Positions 9,484 to 21,400 of a stretch of DNA of 64,000 bases are shown here, piece by piece (positions within the stretch are counted from its first letter, which is position 1; each line of letters starts with the position of its first letter). Position numbers and translations under genes: made by a program. The notes below the pieces were generated by a model that had not been told where the DNA came from, made no database searches, and worked only from the letters and a program-made list of their open reading frames with translations. The stretch comes from Xenopus tropicalis (lineage: Eukaryota > Chordata > Amphibia > Anura > Pipidae), in assembly GCF_000004195.4 (NCBI RefSeq), contig NC_030683.2, positions 168,681-232,680 on the forward strand, in the 5' to 3' direction.

Positions 9484-12400
9484 CTACGAGAGAAAAGTTT
9501 ATTAGTAACGTTCCATACCTGCCCCAGGTATGACTGGGCTAAATGAGCGCAAATGTTCAGTTTATTGGCTCTATTATGGTGCTGATTGGCTTTCTATGGA
9601 ATGGTGCTATGTGATTGGTCAGATGGGAGGGGCAAGATGTCGGTGTTTCTAGCTCAGCCTGGCTGCCTTCCTAGAGTGTACTTTAACTGGATCTCACCTA
9701 ACTCTTTCTCCATACTCTAATTGGAGGGTCCCCAACATAGGGCTTGGTCTCCTTAGGTCACTCTACTGGGGTCTCGTGCCCAGGCTCCCCAGCAGCACCC
9801 TCCCTGTCCAGCACAAAGGGCTCCACCTATTTTATTATCTATGGAGAGGGTCCGATCTCAATATAGGAACATTTCAGCCAGGGTAAAGGATACAGGTACT
9901 GGGGCTTCTGTAGCCAGTAGGGGAATTCCTGAAGCAAAAGAAAAATTAACCCTGTAGGTTCCTATATGGAAGAAGAGAGAGGCGATACCTTCATATGGGT
10001 ATAGTTGGGGTATAGAGGGTTATAGTTTAAGTATAGTTGGGGTATAGTCTGGGTATAGTTGGGTTATAGTCTGGTATAGTTTGGGTATAGTTGGGTATAG
10101 TTGGGGTATAGTCTGGGTATAGTTGGTATAGTCTGGGTATAGTTGGGTATAGTCTGGGTATATAGTTGGTATAGTTGGGTTATAGTTTGGGTATAATTGG
10201 GGTATAGTCTGGGTTATAGTTGGGTATAGTTGGGGCATAGTCTGGGTATAGTCGGGTATATAGTTGGGGTATAGTCTGGGTATAGTGGGGTATAGTCTGG
10301 TATAGTTGTGGTATAGTTGGGCTATAGTCTGGTATAGTTGGGTATAGTCGGGTTATAGTTGGTATAGTTGGGGCATAGTTGGGTATAGTCTGGGTATAGT
10401 TATAGTCTGGGTATGTTAGGGTATATTTGGGTTATAGTTTGAGTATAGTTGGTATAGTCGGGTATAGGTGGAGTATAGTTGGGGTATAGTATAGTTGGGG
10501 CATGTCTGGTATAGTTGGGTTATTGTTTGGGTATGGTTGGGTATAGTCTGGGTATAGTTGGATATAGTTGGGTTATAGTTTGAGTATAGTTGGGGAGTTA
10601 TAGTCTGGTTATAGTTGGGTTTTTTATGTTTGAGATATAGTTGGGGTATATAGTTTTGGGCTGAGTTATAAGTTGGGTATTGTTGGGTATGGTTGGGGTA
10701 TAGTCTGGGTATAGTTGGTGTATACTTGGGTTATGTCTGGGTATTAGCTGGGCGGAATATAGTTTGGTTTAAGTTGATTTATAGTTGGGGTATAGTTCTG
10801 GGTATATTTGGGTATAGCCTTGGGTGTATGGGTTATAGTCTGGGGTAATAGCCTGACCATGAGAATTAGTCTGGTATAGTCTGGGTATAAGTCTGGATGG
10901 ATATAGTTTGAGTATAGTTTTGGAGTGGAGTAGTTTGAGCTATAGTTGTGGTATAGTTTGAGTTAGTTTGGGTATAGTTGGTTAATATAGTCTGGGTATA
11001 GTTTGATGGTATAGTTGAGGGTATAGTCTGGGTATAGTTTGGCGTATAGGTTTGGGTATAGTCTGGGTATAGTCTGGTTATAAGTCAGGTCTATAGTTAA
11101 GGTATAGTTGTATGTTTGGTTATAGTTGGGGTATAGTTTGAGTTATGTTTGGGTTTATAGTTAGGTTATAGTTGGGGTATAGTTTGGGCATATTTCGTAT
11201 AGTTGGGGTATAAGTTTGAGTATGTTTTGGGTTCTATAGTTATAGTTTGGGTATGTTTGGGTATAGTTGGGTTTATCTAGCTTTGGGTGATGTTTGGGTA
11301 TAGTTGGGTATAGTTGGGTTATAGTTTAGGGTATAGTTGGTATAGTTTGGGTTATAGTGTGGGGTATGTTTGGTATAGGTTGGGTAATAGTTGGGTATAT
11401 AGTTTGGGTATAATAGTTGACGTATAGTTGGGTATATAGTTTGGGTATGTTTGGGGTATAGTTGGGTTATTAGTTTGGGATATGGTTGGGTATAGGGGGT
11501 TGAGGCGTATATTGGGTTATAGTTGGGTATAGTGGGGTAGTTTGGGCTCATCGGTATAGGTATAGTTGGGTTATAGTTGGGTTTATAGCTTTGGGTATAG
11601 TTGGGGTATAGTTTTGGGTATGTTTGGTATAGTTGGTTATAGTTTGGGTATAGTTGGGTATAGTTTGTGGTATATAGTTGCGTGGTCTATAGTTATAGTT
11701 AGGGTTATATAGTTTGGGTTATGTTTGTGGTATAGTTGGTGTATAGTTTGGAATATAGTTGGGTATAGTCTTGGGTATGTTTTGGGTATAGTTGGGTTTA
11801 TAGTTTGGTATAGTTGGGCTATATTTGGTTATAAGTTTGGGGTATGTTTGGTATTAGTTGGGTTTATAGTTTGGATATAGTTTGGTTTATAGTTTGGTAT
11901 AGTTGGGGTATAGTTTGGTATGTTCTGGTATAGTTGGGTTATAGTTTGAGGTATAAGTTGGTATAGTTTGGGTATGTTTGGGTATAGTGGGTTATAGTTT
12001 GGGTATAGTTGGGTATAGTTGGGTTATAGTTTGGGTATGTTTGGTTATAGTTTGGGTTATAGTTTTGGGTTATGTTTGGGTTATAGTTGGGTTATAGTTT
12101 GGTTATAAGTTGGGTATAGTTTAGGGTATAGTTTTGCGTATGTTTGGCTATAGTTGGGGTTCATTTTTTGGTATGTTTGGGTATAGTTGAGTAAGTTTGG
12201 CGTCATGTTTGGTATAGTTTGGGGTATAGTTTGGGTATGTCTTGGGTATAGTTGGGTTATAGTTTTGGGATATAGGTGGGTTTATAGTTTTGGGATATGT
12301 TGTGTATAGTGGGTTATAGTTTGGTTATGTTGGTATAGTGGGTTATAGTTTGGGTTATAGTTGGTGTATAGTTTTGGGTATGTTGGGTATAGTTGGGTAT

Positions 12401-15400
12401 ATTTGGTATAGTTGGGTATAGTTTGGGTATTTTAGGTATGATTTGGGTGTATAGTTTGGTATTAGATGTGGAGTATAGTTTAGTATGTTTGGGTTATAGT
12501 TTGGTATGTTTGTTGGTATAGTTGGGGGTTTGATAGTTTTGGGTATAGTTAGGTTATAGTTTGGGTATGTTTGAAGTATGTTTGGTATAGTTGGGTTATT
12601 GGTATGTTTGGTATAGTTGGTTATTGGGTTATGTTTGGGTGTATAGTTGGGTATAGTTGGGTTATAGTTTGGGTATGTTTGGTATAGTGGTATAGTTTGG
12701 TATTAGTTGGTTATAGTTTGGGTATATTTTGATATTTGGGTATAGTTGGTATATTGGGTTATAGTTTGAGTATAGTTTGGGTATTAGTTTGGTATAGTTG
12801 GGGTATAGTTTGGGTATAGTTGGGGATATAGTTTGGGTATAGTTTGGGGGGCTATAGTGGTTTATATTTGGTATAGTTGGGTGTTATATTTGGATAATAG
12901 TTTGGGCTATAGTTGTGGGTATAGTTGGGTATAGTTTGGCGATATAGTGGGGGTATAGTTTGGGTATATTTTGGGTTATAGTTTGGGTATATTTGCTGGT
13001 ATAGTTGGGTTATAGTTTGTAGATAGTTTGGTATTGTTAGGTTTATAGTTGGGGGTATGTAGTTTGGTATAGTTGGAGGTATAGTGTGGGTATATTTGGG
13101 GTATAGTTTGGGGTTATATTTGGGTATAGTTGGGTTATAGTTTGGTATAGTTGGGTATAGTTGGGTATAGTTTTGGGTATGTTTGGGTATAGTTGGGTTA
13201 TAGTTTGGGTATAGTTGGGGTATAGTTTGGGTTATAGTTGGGTATGTTTGGGGATAGTTTTGGGTATGTTTGGGTATAGTTGGGTTATAGTTGGGTATAG
13301 TTGTTATAGTTGGGTATAGTTGGTATAGTTTGGGTATGTTGGGTATAGTTGGGTATAGTTGGTTATAGTTTATGTTTGGGTATAGTTGGGTATAGTTGGG
13401 GTATAGTTGGTTGGGGTTATAGTTTGGTTGGGTATGTTGGGTATAGTTGGGTTATAGTTTGGGTATAGTTGGGGTTATAGTTTGGGTATGTTTGGGTATA
13501 GTTGGGTTAGTTTGGGTATGTTTGGTATAGTTGGTTATATGTTTGGGTATTTGGGTATAGTTGGTTATAGTTTGGGTATGTTGGGTATAGTTGGGTATAT
13601 AGTTAGTGGTATATTTGTATAGTTGCGGGTATAGTTGGGTATGTTTGGGTTATGTTTGGGTATAGTTGGGTATAGTTGGGGTATGTTGGGTATGTTTGGG
13701 TATAGTTGGGTATATTTGGGGTATAGTTTGGGTATATTTGGGTATGTTGGGTATAGTTGGGTTATAGTCTGGGTATAGTTGGGGATAGTTTGGGTATAAT
13801 ATAGTTTGGTTATTGGGTTAGGTTTGTATAGTTGGGTATAGTTTGGGTATAGTTTGGTAGTTTGGTTAGGGTATAGTTTGGGTATAGTGGGTATAGTTTG
13901 GGATAGTTGGGGTATAGTTGGTAATAATTTTGAGTTGATAGTTTGTATAGTTTGGGTATAGTTTGGGTATATTATAGTTTGGGTATATTTGGGTGTGGGT
14001 ATAGGGTTAGTTGGGTTATAGTTTGATATAGTTTGGGTATAGTTTGGGGTATAGTTGGGGTATATAGTTTGGGTATAGTTGGGGTATAGTTTGGGTATAG
14101 TTGGGTATAGTTTGGGTATATTTGGGGTATAGTCTGGGTATATTTGGGTATAGTTGGGTTATAGTTTGAGTATAGTTTGGTATAGTTTGGTATAGTTGGG
14201 GTATAGTTTGGGTATATTTGGGGTATAGTTTTGGGTATATTTGGGTATAGTTGGGTAGTTTGGGTATGTTTGGGTATAGTTGGGTTATAGTTTGGGTATA
14301 GTTTGGTTATAGTTTGGGTTATAGTTTGGGTATGTTTGGGTATAGTTGGGTTATAGTTTGGGTATAGTTGGGTTATAGTTTGGGTATAGTTTGGGTATAG
14401 TTGGGTTATAGTTTGGGTATAGTTGGGGTATAGTTTGGGTATGTTTAGGTATAGTTGATTTAGTTTGGGTATAGTTGGGTATAGTATATGTAGTTTTGGG
14501 TTATAGTTTGGGTATGTTTGGGTATAGTTGGGTTATAGTTTGGGTATAGTTGGGTTATAGTTTGGGTTATGTTTGAGTATGTTTGGGTATAGTTGGGTTA
14601 TTGGGTATGTTTGGGTATAGTTGGGTTATTGGGTATGTTTGGGTATAGTTGGGTATAGTTGGGTTATAGTTTGGGTATGTTTGGGTATAGTTGGGTTATA
14701 GTCTGGGTATAGTTGGGGTATAGTTTGGGTATATTTGATGGACTGACACACACTGGGCATATTAATTAACATTCAAGGTTGGAATTTTTTATGCAAATAT
14801 GTGTGATACACTCAGCCCTGTACCTGCCCCCCCCATTTATCCTCTCACTGGTACGTTCCCTTCTCCATACAAACAAGCGCTAATCTCCCCCACCCTCACA
14901 AAGCCTCCCCCCGCTCTCCCACTACTCACTTTCCCTTCGTCTATTCCCATCCGAATAGTTGGAAAATCTTGTTTGTAATATCTACTCCATCTGCAAACTG
15001 CCCCAGTCACTGTGAGGGTGGGGCTACTGTAACATAGCAACAACAAGTCTTTATATTCCCCTGCACACAATATAGATCTTCCATCGGGGTGGCCTGGGGG
15101 CTGAGCGGCTACACAATCCCTCCCAGGGGCAAGTGAGTAAATCATGGCACTTGTGTGACTAATTAGTAATTACAATGAAACTTAACTTTAGGCCAAACAG
15201 GAGCTGAATGTTATCATTGCTTCTATCCCTGCAGTATATATATATATATATTTATACCAAGAGGGATAGCTGGGCTGGCAGTGTATTTAGCTTTAGGGTT
15301 TCATAGAACAATATCAACCAAAAGGCAAATGACGGCTCACCGTAGGAACCAGCTCTCTCCCAGCCCATAATCTTTCCCACAGATTCCTAAACGCGGCCAC

Positions 15401-18400
15401 AGTCTTTTTGGCATCTTTCTCTCCAGCATTATAGTGGTGGCAACGACCTGCACAAAGCGAAACCAACATGAACATGTATCCTGTCCATATCCTGCCAATA
15501 TCCTGCCCGTATCCTGCCAATATCCTGCCCATATCCTGCCCATATCCTGCCCGTATCCTGCCCATATCCTGCCCATATCCTGCCAATATCCTGCCCGTAT
15601 CCTGCCCGTATCCTGCCAATATCCTGCCCGTATCCTGCCCGTATCCTGCCCGTATCCAGCCCGTATCCTGCCCGTATCCTGCCCGTATACTGCCCGTATC
15701 CTGCCCGTATCCTGCCCATTTCCAGCCCATATCCTGCCAATATCCTGCCCATTTCCAGCCCATATCCTGCCCATTTCCAGCCCATATCCAGCCCATATCC
15801 TGCCCATTTCCAGCCCATATCCTGCCCATATCCTGCCCATTTCCAGCCCATATCCTGCCCATATCCTGCCCATTTCCAGCCCATATCCAGCCCATTTCCA
15901 GCCCATTTCCAGCCCATATCCTGCCCATATCCTGCCCATATCCTGCCCATTTCCAGCCCATATCCTGCCCATTTCCAGCCCATATCCTGCCCATTTCCAG
16001 CCCATTTCCTGCCCATATCCTGCCCATTTCCAGCCCATATCCAGCCCATATCCTGCCCATATCCTGCCCATATCCTGCCCATATCCTGCCCATTTCCAGC
16101 CCATATCCTGCCCATTTCCAGCCCATATCCTGCCCATTTCCAGCTCATATCCTGCCCATATCCTGCCCATTTCCAGCCCATATCCTGCCCATTTCCAGCC
16201 CATATCCTGCCCATTTCCAGCCCATATCCTGCCCATATCCTGCCCATATCCTGCCCATTTCCAGCCCATATCCAGCCCATTTCCAGCCCATATCCTGCCC
16301 ATTTCCAGCCCATTTCCTGCCCATATCCTGCCCATTTCCAGCCCATATCCAGCCCATATCCTGCCCATATCCTGCCCATATCCTGCCCATATCCTGCCCA
16401 TATCCTGCCCATATCCTGCCCATTTCCAGCCCATATCCTGCCCATTTCCAGCCCATATCCTGCCCATTTCCAGCTCATATCCTGCCCATATCCTGCCCAT
16501 TTCCAGCCCATATCCTGCCCATTTCCAGCCCATATCCTGCCCATTTCCAGCCCATATCCTGCCCATTTCCAGCCCATATCCTGCCAATATCCAGCCCATA
16601 TCCTGCCCATATCCTGCCCATATCCTGCCCATTTCCAGCTCGTATCCAGCCCATATCCTGCCAATATCCTGCCCATATCCTGCCCGTATCCTGCTCATAT
16701 CTAGCCCATATCCAGAGGTGGAATGGAACAAAGACACCTGTCCGTACCCAGTGGGCACTCACCTGAGCCTTCCACAGTTCATCCCTCTCATGAGCAACTC
16801 GCCAGTGAGTGTCTCCCATCATGGCGATGAGCAGGTTGAGCATGAGAAGCGCCGCAATGACCGCAAACGCAGAGTACATGACGCTGTACATGAACGGCAG
16901 ATCCACTGCGTAATTGGCAGGTCCATCGATGATTGTGAGGAAAAGTTCGAATGTGGTGAATAAGGACATGGGGTAGTTCATGAACTGCCCCAACTGACTT
17001 GAGTCCTCAGTCTGGAATATGACATAGAAGGCTGCAATTGCACCGGAGAGAGACAGTTACCAATTGCATTAATAACATTGGCTTATGGGGGGGGGGGAAT
17101 TTAATAACATTTAAAAAAAAAAATCACAACTCTTTTTATTCACAAAAATATGATATTGTCGCTGAAAAAAGTGATTTCTTTTCCACAATTTATTATGCAA
17201 CAAAACTGCAACAATTGGAAAGGAAAATGGCCGCATCTAAAAGCTGTTGAGCTTGTTTAGAAGCCAATGGCCCGGGGCCTCCTTGCAACTGGAAGATCTC
17301 TCTTTGCTTTGTGGTTTTAGATGTTTTTTGTTTTTTATATGCTTCAATTTGTGTGACAATATTACAAATTTACCATTTTCACATTTTTTCTGTACTTTTT
17401 TATTTTCAATCACACTTTTTCCACTCGGACAAGATTTTTATGGTTTTCGTGGAAATACATTTAGTTGTAGTTTCAAAAACCATAAAAATCCAAATGTTGA
17501 CAAATCAGCCTTTGTATTTAGTATTTTTCTGCCCAAAACTCCAAGGGCCAGCTGCAAGGGATGCTGGGATTTGTAGTATGGCTACAGGGCTCCATTGCTG
17601 ATGAAGAGTCTATTAGATATAATATAATCATGAATTTTATCAAGGGAATTCCTTGGCAAAAGGGCCCTTTCTGCTGCTCAAAACCAATTATAAATTACTA
17701 ATAAGCAAGAAATCACTAGTTTTCCACATATCAATATCCGCTATAAAATGGAATTCCCGCCCAATACAATACCAGTAGAACCCATGTGCTGTGTATGATC
17801 CCAGTACCCCAAGCAACCCCCCAAACTACCCCTTTATAGGTCCGTATGTCATAAACTTACCTCCTCCAAAGCCCAGAATAACGACAGCCATAAGCCAACA
17901 AAAGCGCCAAAGGTCCCCAAATATCATCTGCGGCGGATAGAAAGAAGCATTATTGGGGCTCATTGGGAAAGGGAGCGGTAAATATATAGTAAATATAATC
18001 TCCTTACCTTCTGTATCATGATAGTAAAGGGCCCGAGCATTTGGAAACCCCTTGTAAAATACATGACGTAGCACCAACCAAACACAAGGGCAAAGGACAT
18101 AGGAACCACCTCCCCGTCGCTGCTAGTCAGTCTCATCACCAGCGTAGTCAGAACCATTATGGCAAATATGATTCTGGAAAGAGATCCAGTAATTAGACTG
18201 GCTGTATGTAATAAACTCTGTACTGAAAATAATGATAAATCTAAATGATTTAGGCAGATACAGTATGTCTTTAATGTCAAATTAAATATCCCTACAAGAG
18301 TATAAAGCCATCTCCACAGCTCAATGGGACATCTCTATCACATGTACAAGTGTATTGGGGGGCTATGGAAATAAAATGGCTTATACCTGGATTGCAATTG

Positions 18401-21400
18401 TCTGTGGTGGTTCCGATTATCTGAGAATGTAAAACATGTAGTAAAACATTTCCTACAACACACAGGGTGGAGGTATTGTTCATGTAACAATCGGCCTTGA
18501 ATGTTCATCCTTCAATTTGTATCTTCTGTGAATTTTTTGTGTTCTGGGGTAATACAGTGGCTTGCAAAAGTATTCGGCCCCCTTGAACTTTTCCACATTT
18601 TGTCACATTACAGCAACGAACATGAATCCATTTTATTGGAATTCCACGGGAAAGCCCAATACAAAGTGGGGTACACGGGAAAGCCCAATACAAAGTGGGG
18701 TACACGGGAAAGCCCAATACAAAGTGGGGTACACGGGAGAAGTGGAAGGAAAATCAGACATGATTCCAAACATTTTTTACAAATAAATAAGTGCAAAGTG
18801 GGGTGTGCGTAATTATTCAGCCCCCTTTGGTCTGAGTGCAGTCAGTTGCCCATAGACATTGCCTGATGAGTGCTAATGACTAAATAGAGTGCCCCTGTGT
18901 GTAATCTAATGTCAGTACAAATACAGCTGCTCTGTGACGGCCTCAGAGGTTGCTAAGGGAATATTGGGAGCAACAACACCATGAAGCCCAAAGAACACAC
19001 CAGACAGGTCAGGGATAAAGTTATTGAGAAATATAAAGCAGGCTTAGGCTACAAACAGATTCCCAAAGCCTTGAACCTCCCACGGAGCCCTGTTCCACCG
19101 ATCATTCAGAAATGGCAGGAGTATGGCACAACTGTAACCCTACCCAGGCACGGCCCCCCCTAAACTCACAGGCCCAACAAGCGCTGATCAGAAATGCAGC
19201 CAAGGGGCCCATGGTGACTCTGGGGGGGCTGCAGGGATCTACAGCTCAGGGGGGGGAATCTGTCCGACAACTATTAGTCCTGCACTGCACAAAGTTGGCC
19301 TTTATGGGAGAGGGGCAAGAAGAAAGCCATTGTTAACAGAAAACCATAAGAAGTCCCGTTTGCAGTTTGCCACAAGCCATGTGGGGGGGGGGCAGCAAAC
19401 ATGTGGGAGAAGGGGCTCTGGTCAGATGAGACCAAAATGGAACTTTTTGGCCAAAATGCAAAACGCTATGTGTGGCGGAAAACTAACACTGCACATCACT
19501 CTGAACCCACCATCCCCACTGTCACATATGGGGGGGCAGCATCATGCTCTGGGGGGGCTTCAGCAGGGACAGGGAAGCTGCTCAGAGTTGATGGGAAGAT
19601 GGATGGAGCCAAATACAGGGCAATCTTGGAAGAAAACCTCTTGGAGTCTGCAAAAGACTTGAGACTGGGGCGGAGGTTCCCCTTCCAGCAGGGCAACGAC
19701 CCTAAACATAAAGCCAGGGCAACAATGGGTTAAACCCAAACATATCCATGTGTTAGACTGGCCCAATCACAGTCCAGATCTAAATCCAATGGGGAATCTG
19801 TGGCAAGATCTGAAACTGCTGTTCCCAAAGGCTGACCATCTAATCTGACTGAGCTGGAGCTGTTTTGCAAAGAAGAATGGGCAAGGATTTCAGTCTGTAG
19901 GTGGGCAAAGCTGGTAGAGACATACCCTAAAGCCTGGCAGCTGGAATTGCAGCAAAAGGGAATTCTACAGAGTATTGACTCAGGGGGCTGAATAATTACG
20001 CACACCCAACTTTGCACTTATTTATTTGTAAAAAATGTTTGGAATCATGTCTGATTTTCCTTCTACTTCTCACATGTACCCCACTTTGTATTGGGCTTTC
20101 CCGTGTACCCCACTTTGTATTGGTCACATGGAATAATAAAATTGATTCATGTTTGTGGCTGTAATGTGACAAAATGTGGGAAAGTTCAAGGGGGCCGAAT
20201 ACTTTTGTAAGCCACTGTATATGGAATTGGCACTGTATTTATCCCGCTGTGGGTTCTGGGGTATTATACATGGAATTGGCACTGTATTTATCCCGCTGTG
20301 GGTTCTGGGGTATTATACATGGAATTGGCACTGTATTTATCCTGCTGTGGGTTCTGGGGTATTATACGTGGAATTGGCACTGTATTTATCCTGCTGTGGG
20401 TTCTGGGGTATTATACATGGAATTGGCACTGTATTTATCTGCTGTGGGTTCTGGGGTATTATACATGGAATTGGCACTGTATTTATCCCCCTGTGGGTTC
20501 TGGGGTATTATACATGGAATTGGCACTGTATTTATCCTGCTGTGGGTTCTGGGGTATTATACATGGAATTGGCACTGTATTTATCCTGCTGTGGGTTCTG
20601 GGGTATTATACAGGGAATTGGCACTGTATTTATCCTGCTGTGGGTTCTGGGGTATTATATATGGAATTGGCACTGTATTTATCCTGCTGTGGGTTCTGGG
20701 GTATTATACATGGAATTGGCACTATATTTATCCTGCTGTGGGTTCTGGGGTATTATACATGGAATTGGCACTGTATTTATCCTGCTGTGGGTTCTGGGGT
20801 ATTATACATGGAATTGGCACTGTATTTATCCTGCTGTGGGTTCTGGGGTATTATACAGGGAATTGGCACTGTATTTATCCTGCTGTGGGTTCTGGGGTAT
20901 TATACATGGAATTGGCACTGTATTTATCCTGCTGTGGGTTCTGGGGTATTATACAGGGAATTGGCACTGTATTTATCCCGCTGTGGGTTCTGGGGTATTA
21001 TACATGGAATTGGCACTGTATTTATCCTGCTGTGGGTTCTGGGGTATTATACATGGAATTGGCACTGTATTTATCTGCTGTGGGTTCTGGGGTATTATAC
21101 AGGGAATTGGCACTGTATTTATCCTGCTGTGGGTTCTGGGGTATTATACAGGGAATTGGCACTGTATTTATCCCGTTGTGGGTTCCGGGGTATTATACAG
21201 GGAATTGGCACTGTATTTATCTGCTGTGGGTTCTGGGGTATTATACAGGGAATTGGCACTGTATTTATCCTGCTGTGGGTTCCGGGGTATTATACAGGGA
21301 ATTGGCACTGTATTTATCTGCTGTGGGTTCTGGGGTATTATACAGGGAATTGGCACTGTATTTATCCTGCTGTGGGTTCTGGGGTATTATACATGGAATT

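Larger units (their letters stand above)
18553..20219 (+). mobile_element. Tc1/mariner transposon, ~1.66 kb, defective
   Basis: Left end CAGTGGCTTGCAAAAGTATT and right end AATACTTTTGTAAGCCACTG, flanked by TA at 18553-18554 and 20218-20219. The inverted ends extend over 200 bp: GTGCGTAATTATTCAGCCCC near 18806 pairs with GGGGCTGAATAATTACGCAC near 19985. Lies in intron 10, opposite in coding sense to the TRPV gene. Confidence 0.95.

Noticed and set aside
9998..14737. Possible telomere-like repeat (GGGTTATAG)
   Set aside because: Vertebrate telomere repeat is TTAGGG. No tandem TTAGGG is present and the unit here is GGTATAGTTTG-like.
15314..16963. Frames of 270-509 codons rich in Pro/Ile/Ser or Gly/Trp/Ala
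   Set aside because: An 11-bp repeat without stops in several frames. Only the pieces that coincide with TRPV exons 13 and 14 are coding.
18981..19840. Functional Tc1 transposase
   Set aside because: Multiple frame breaks and Gly in place of the third catalytic acidic residue.
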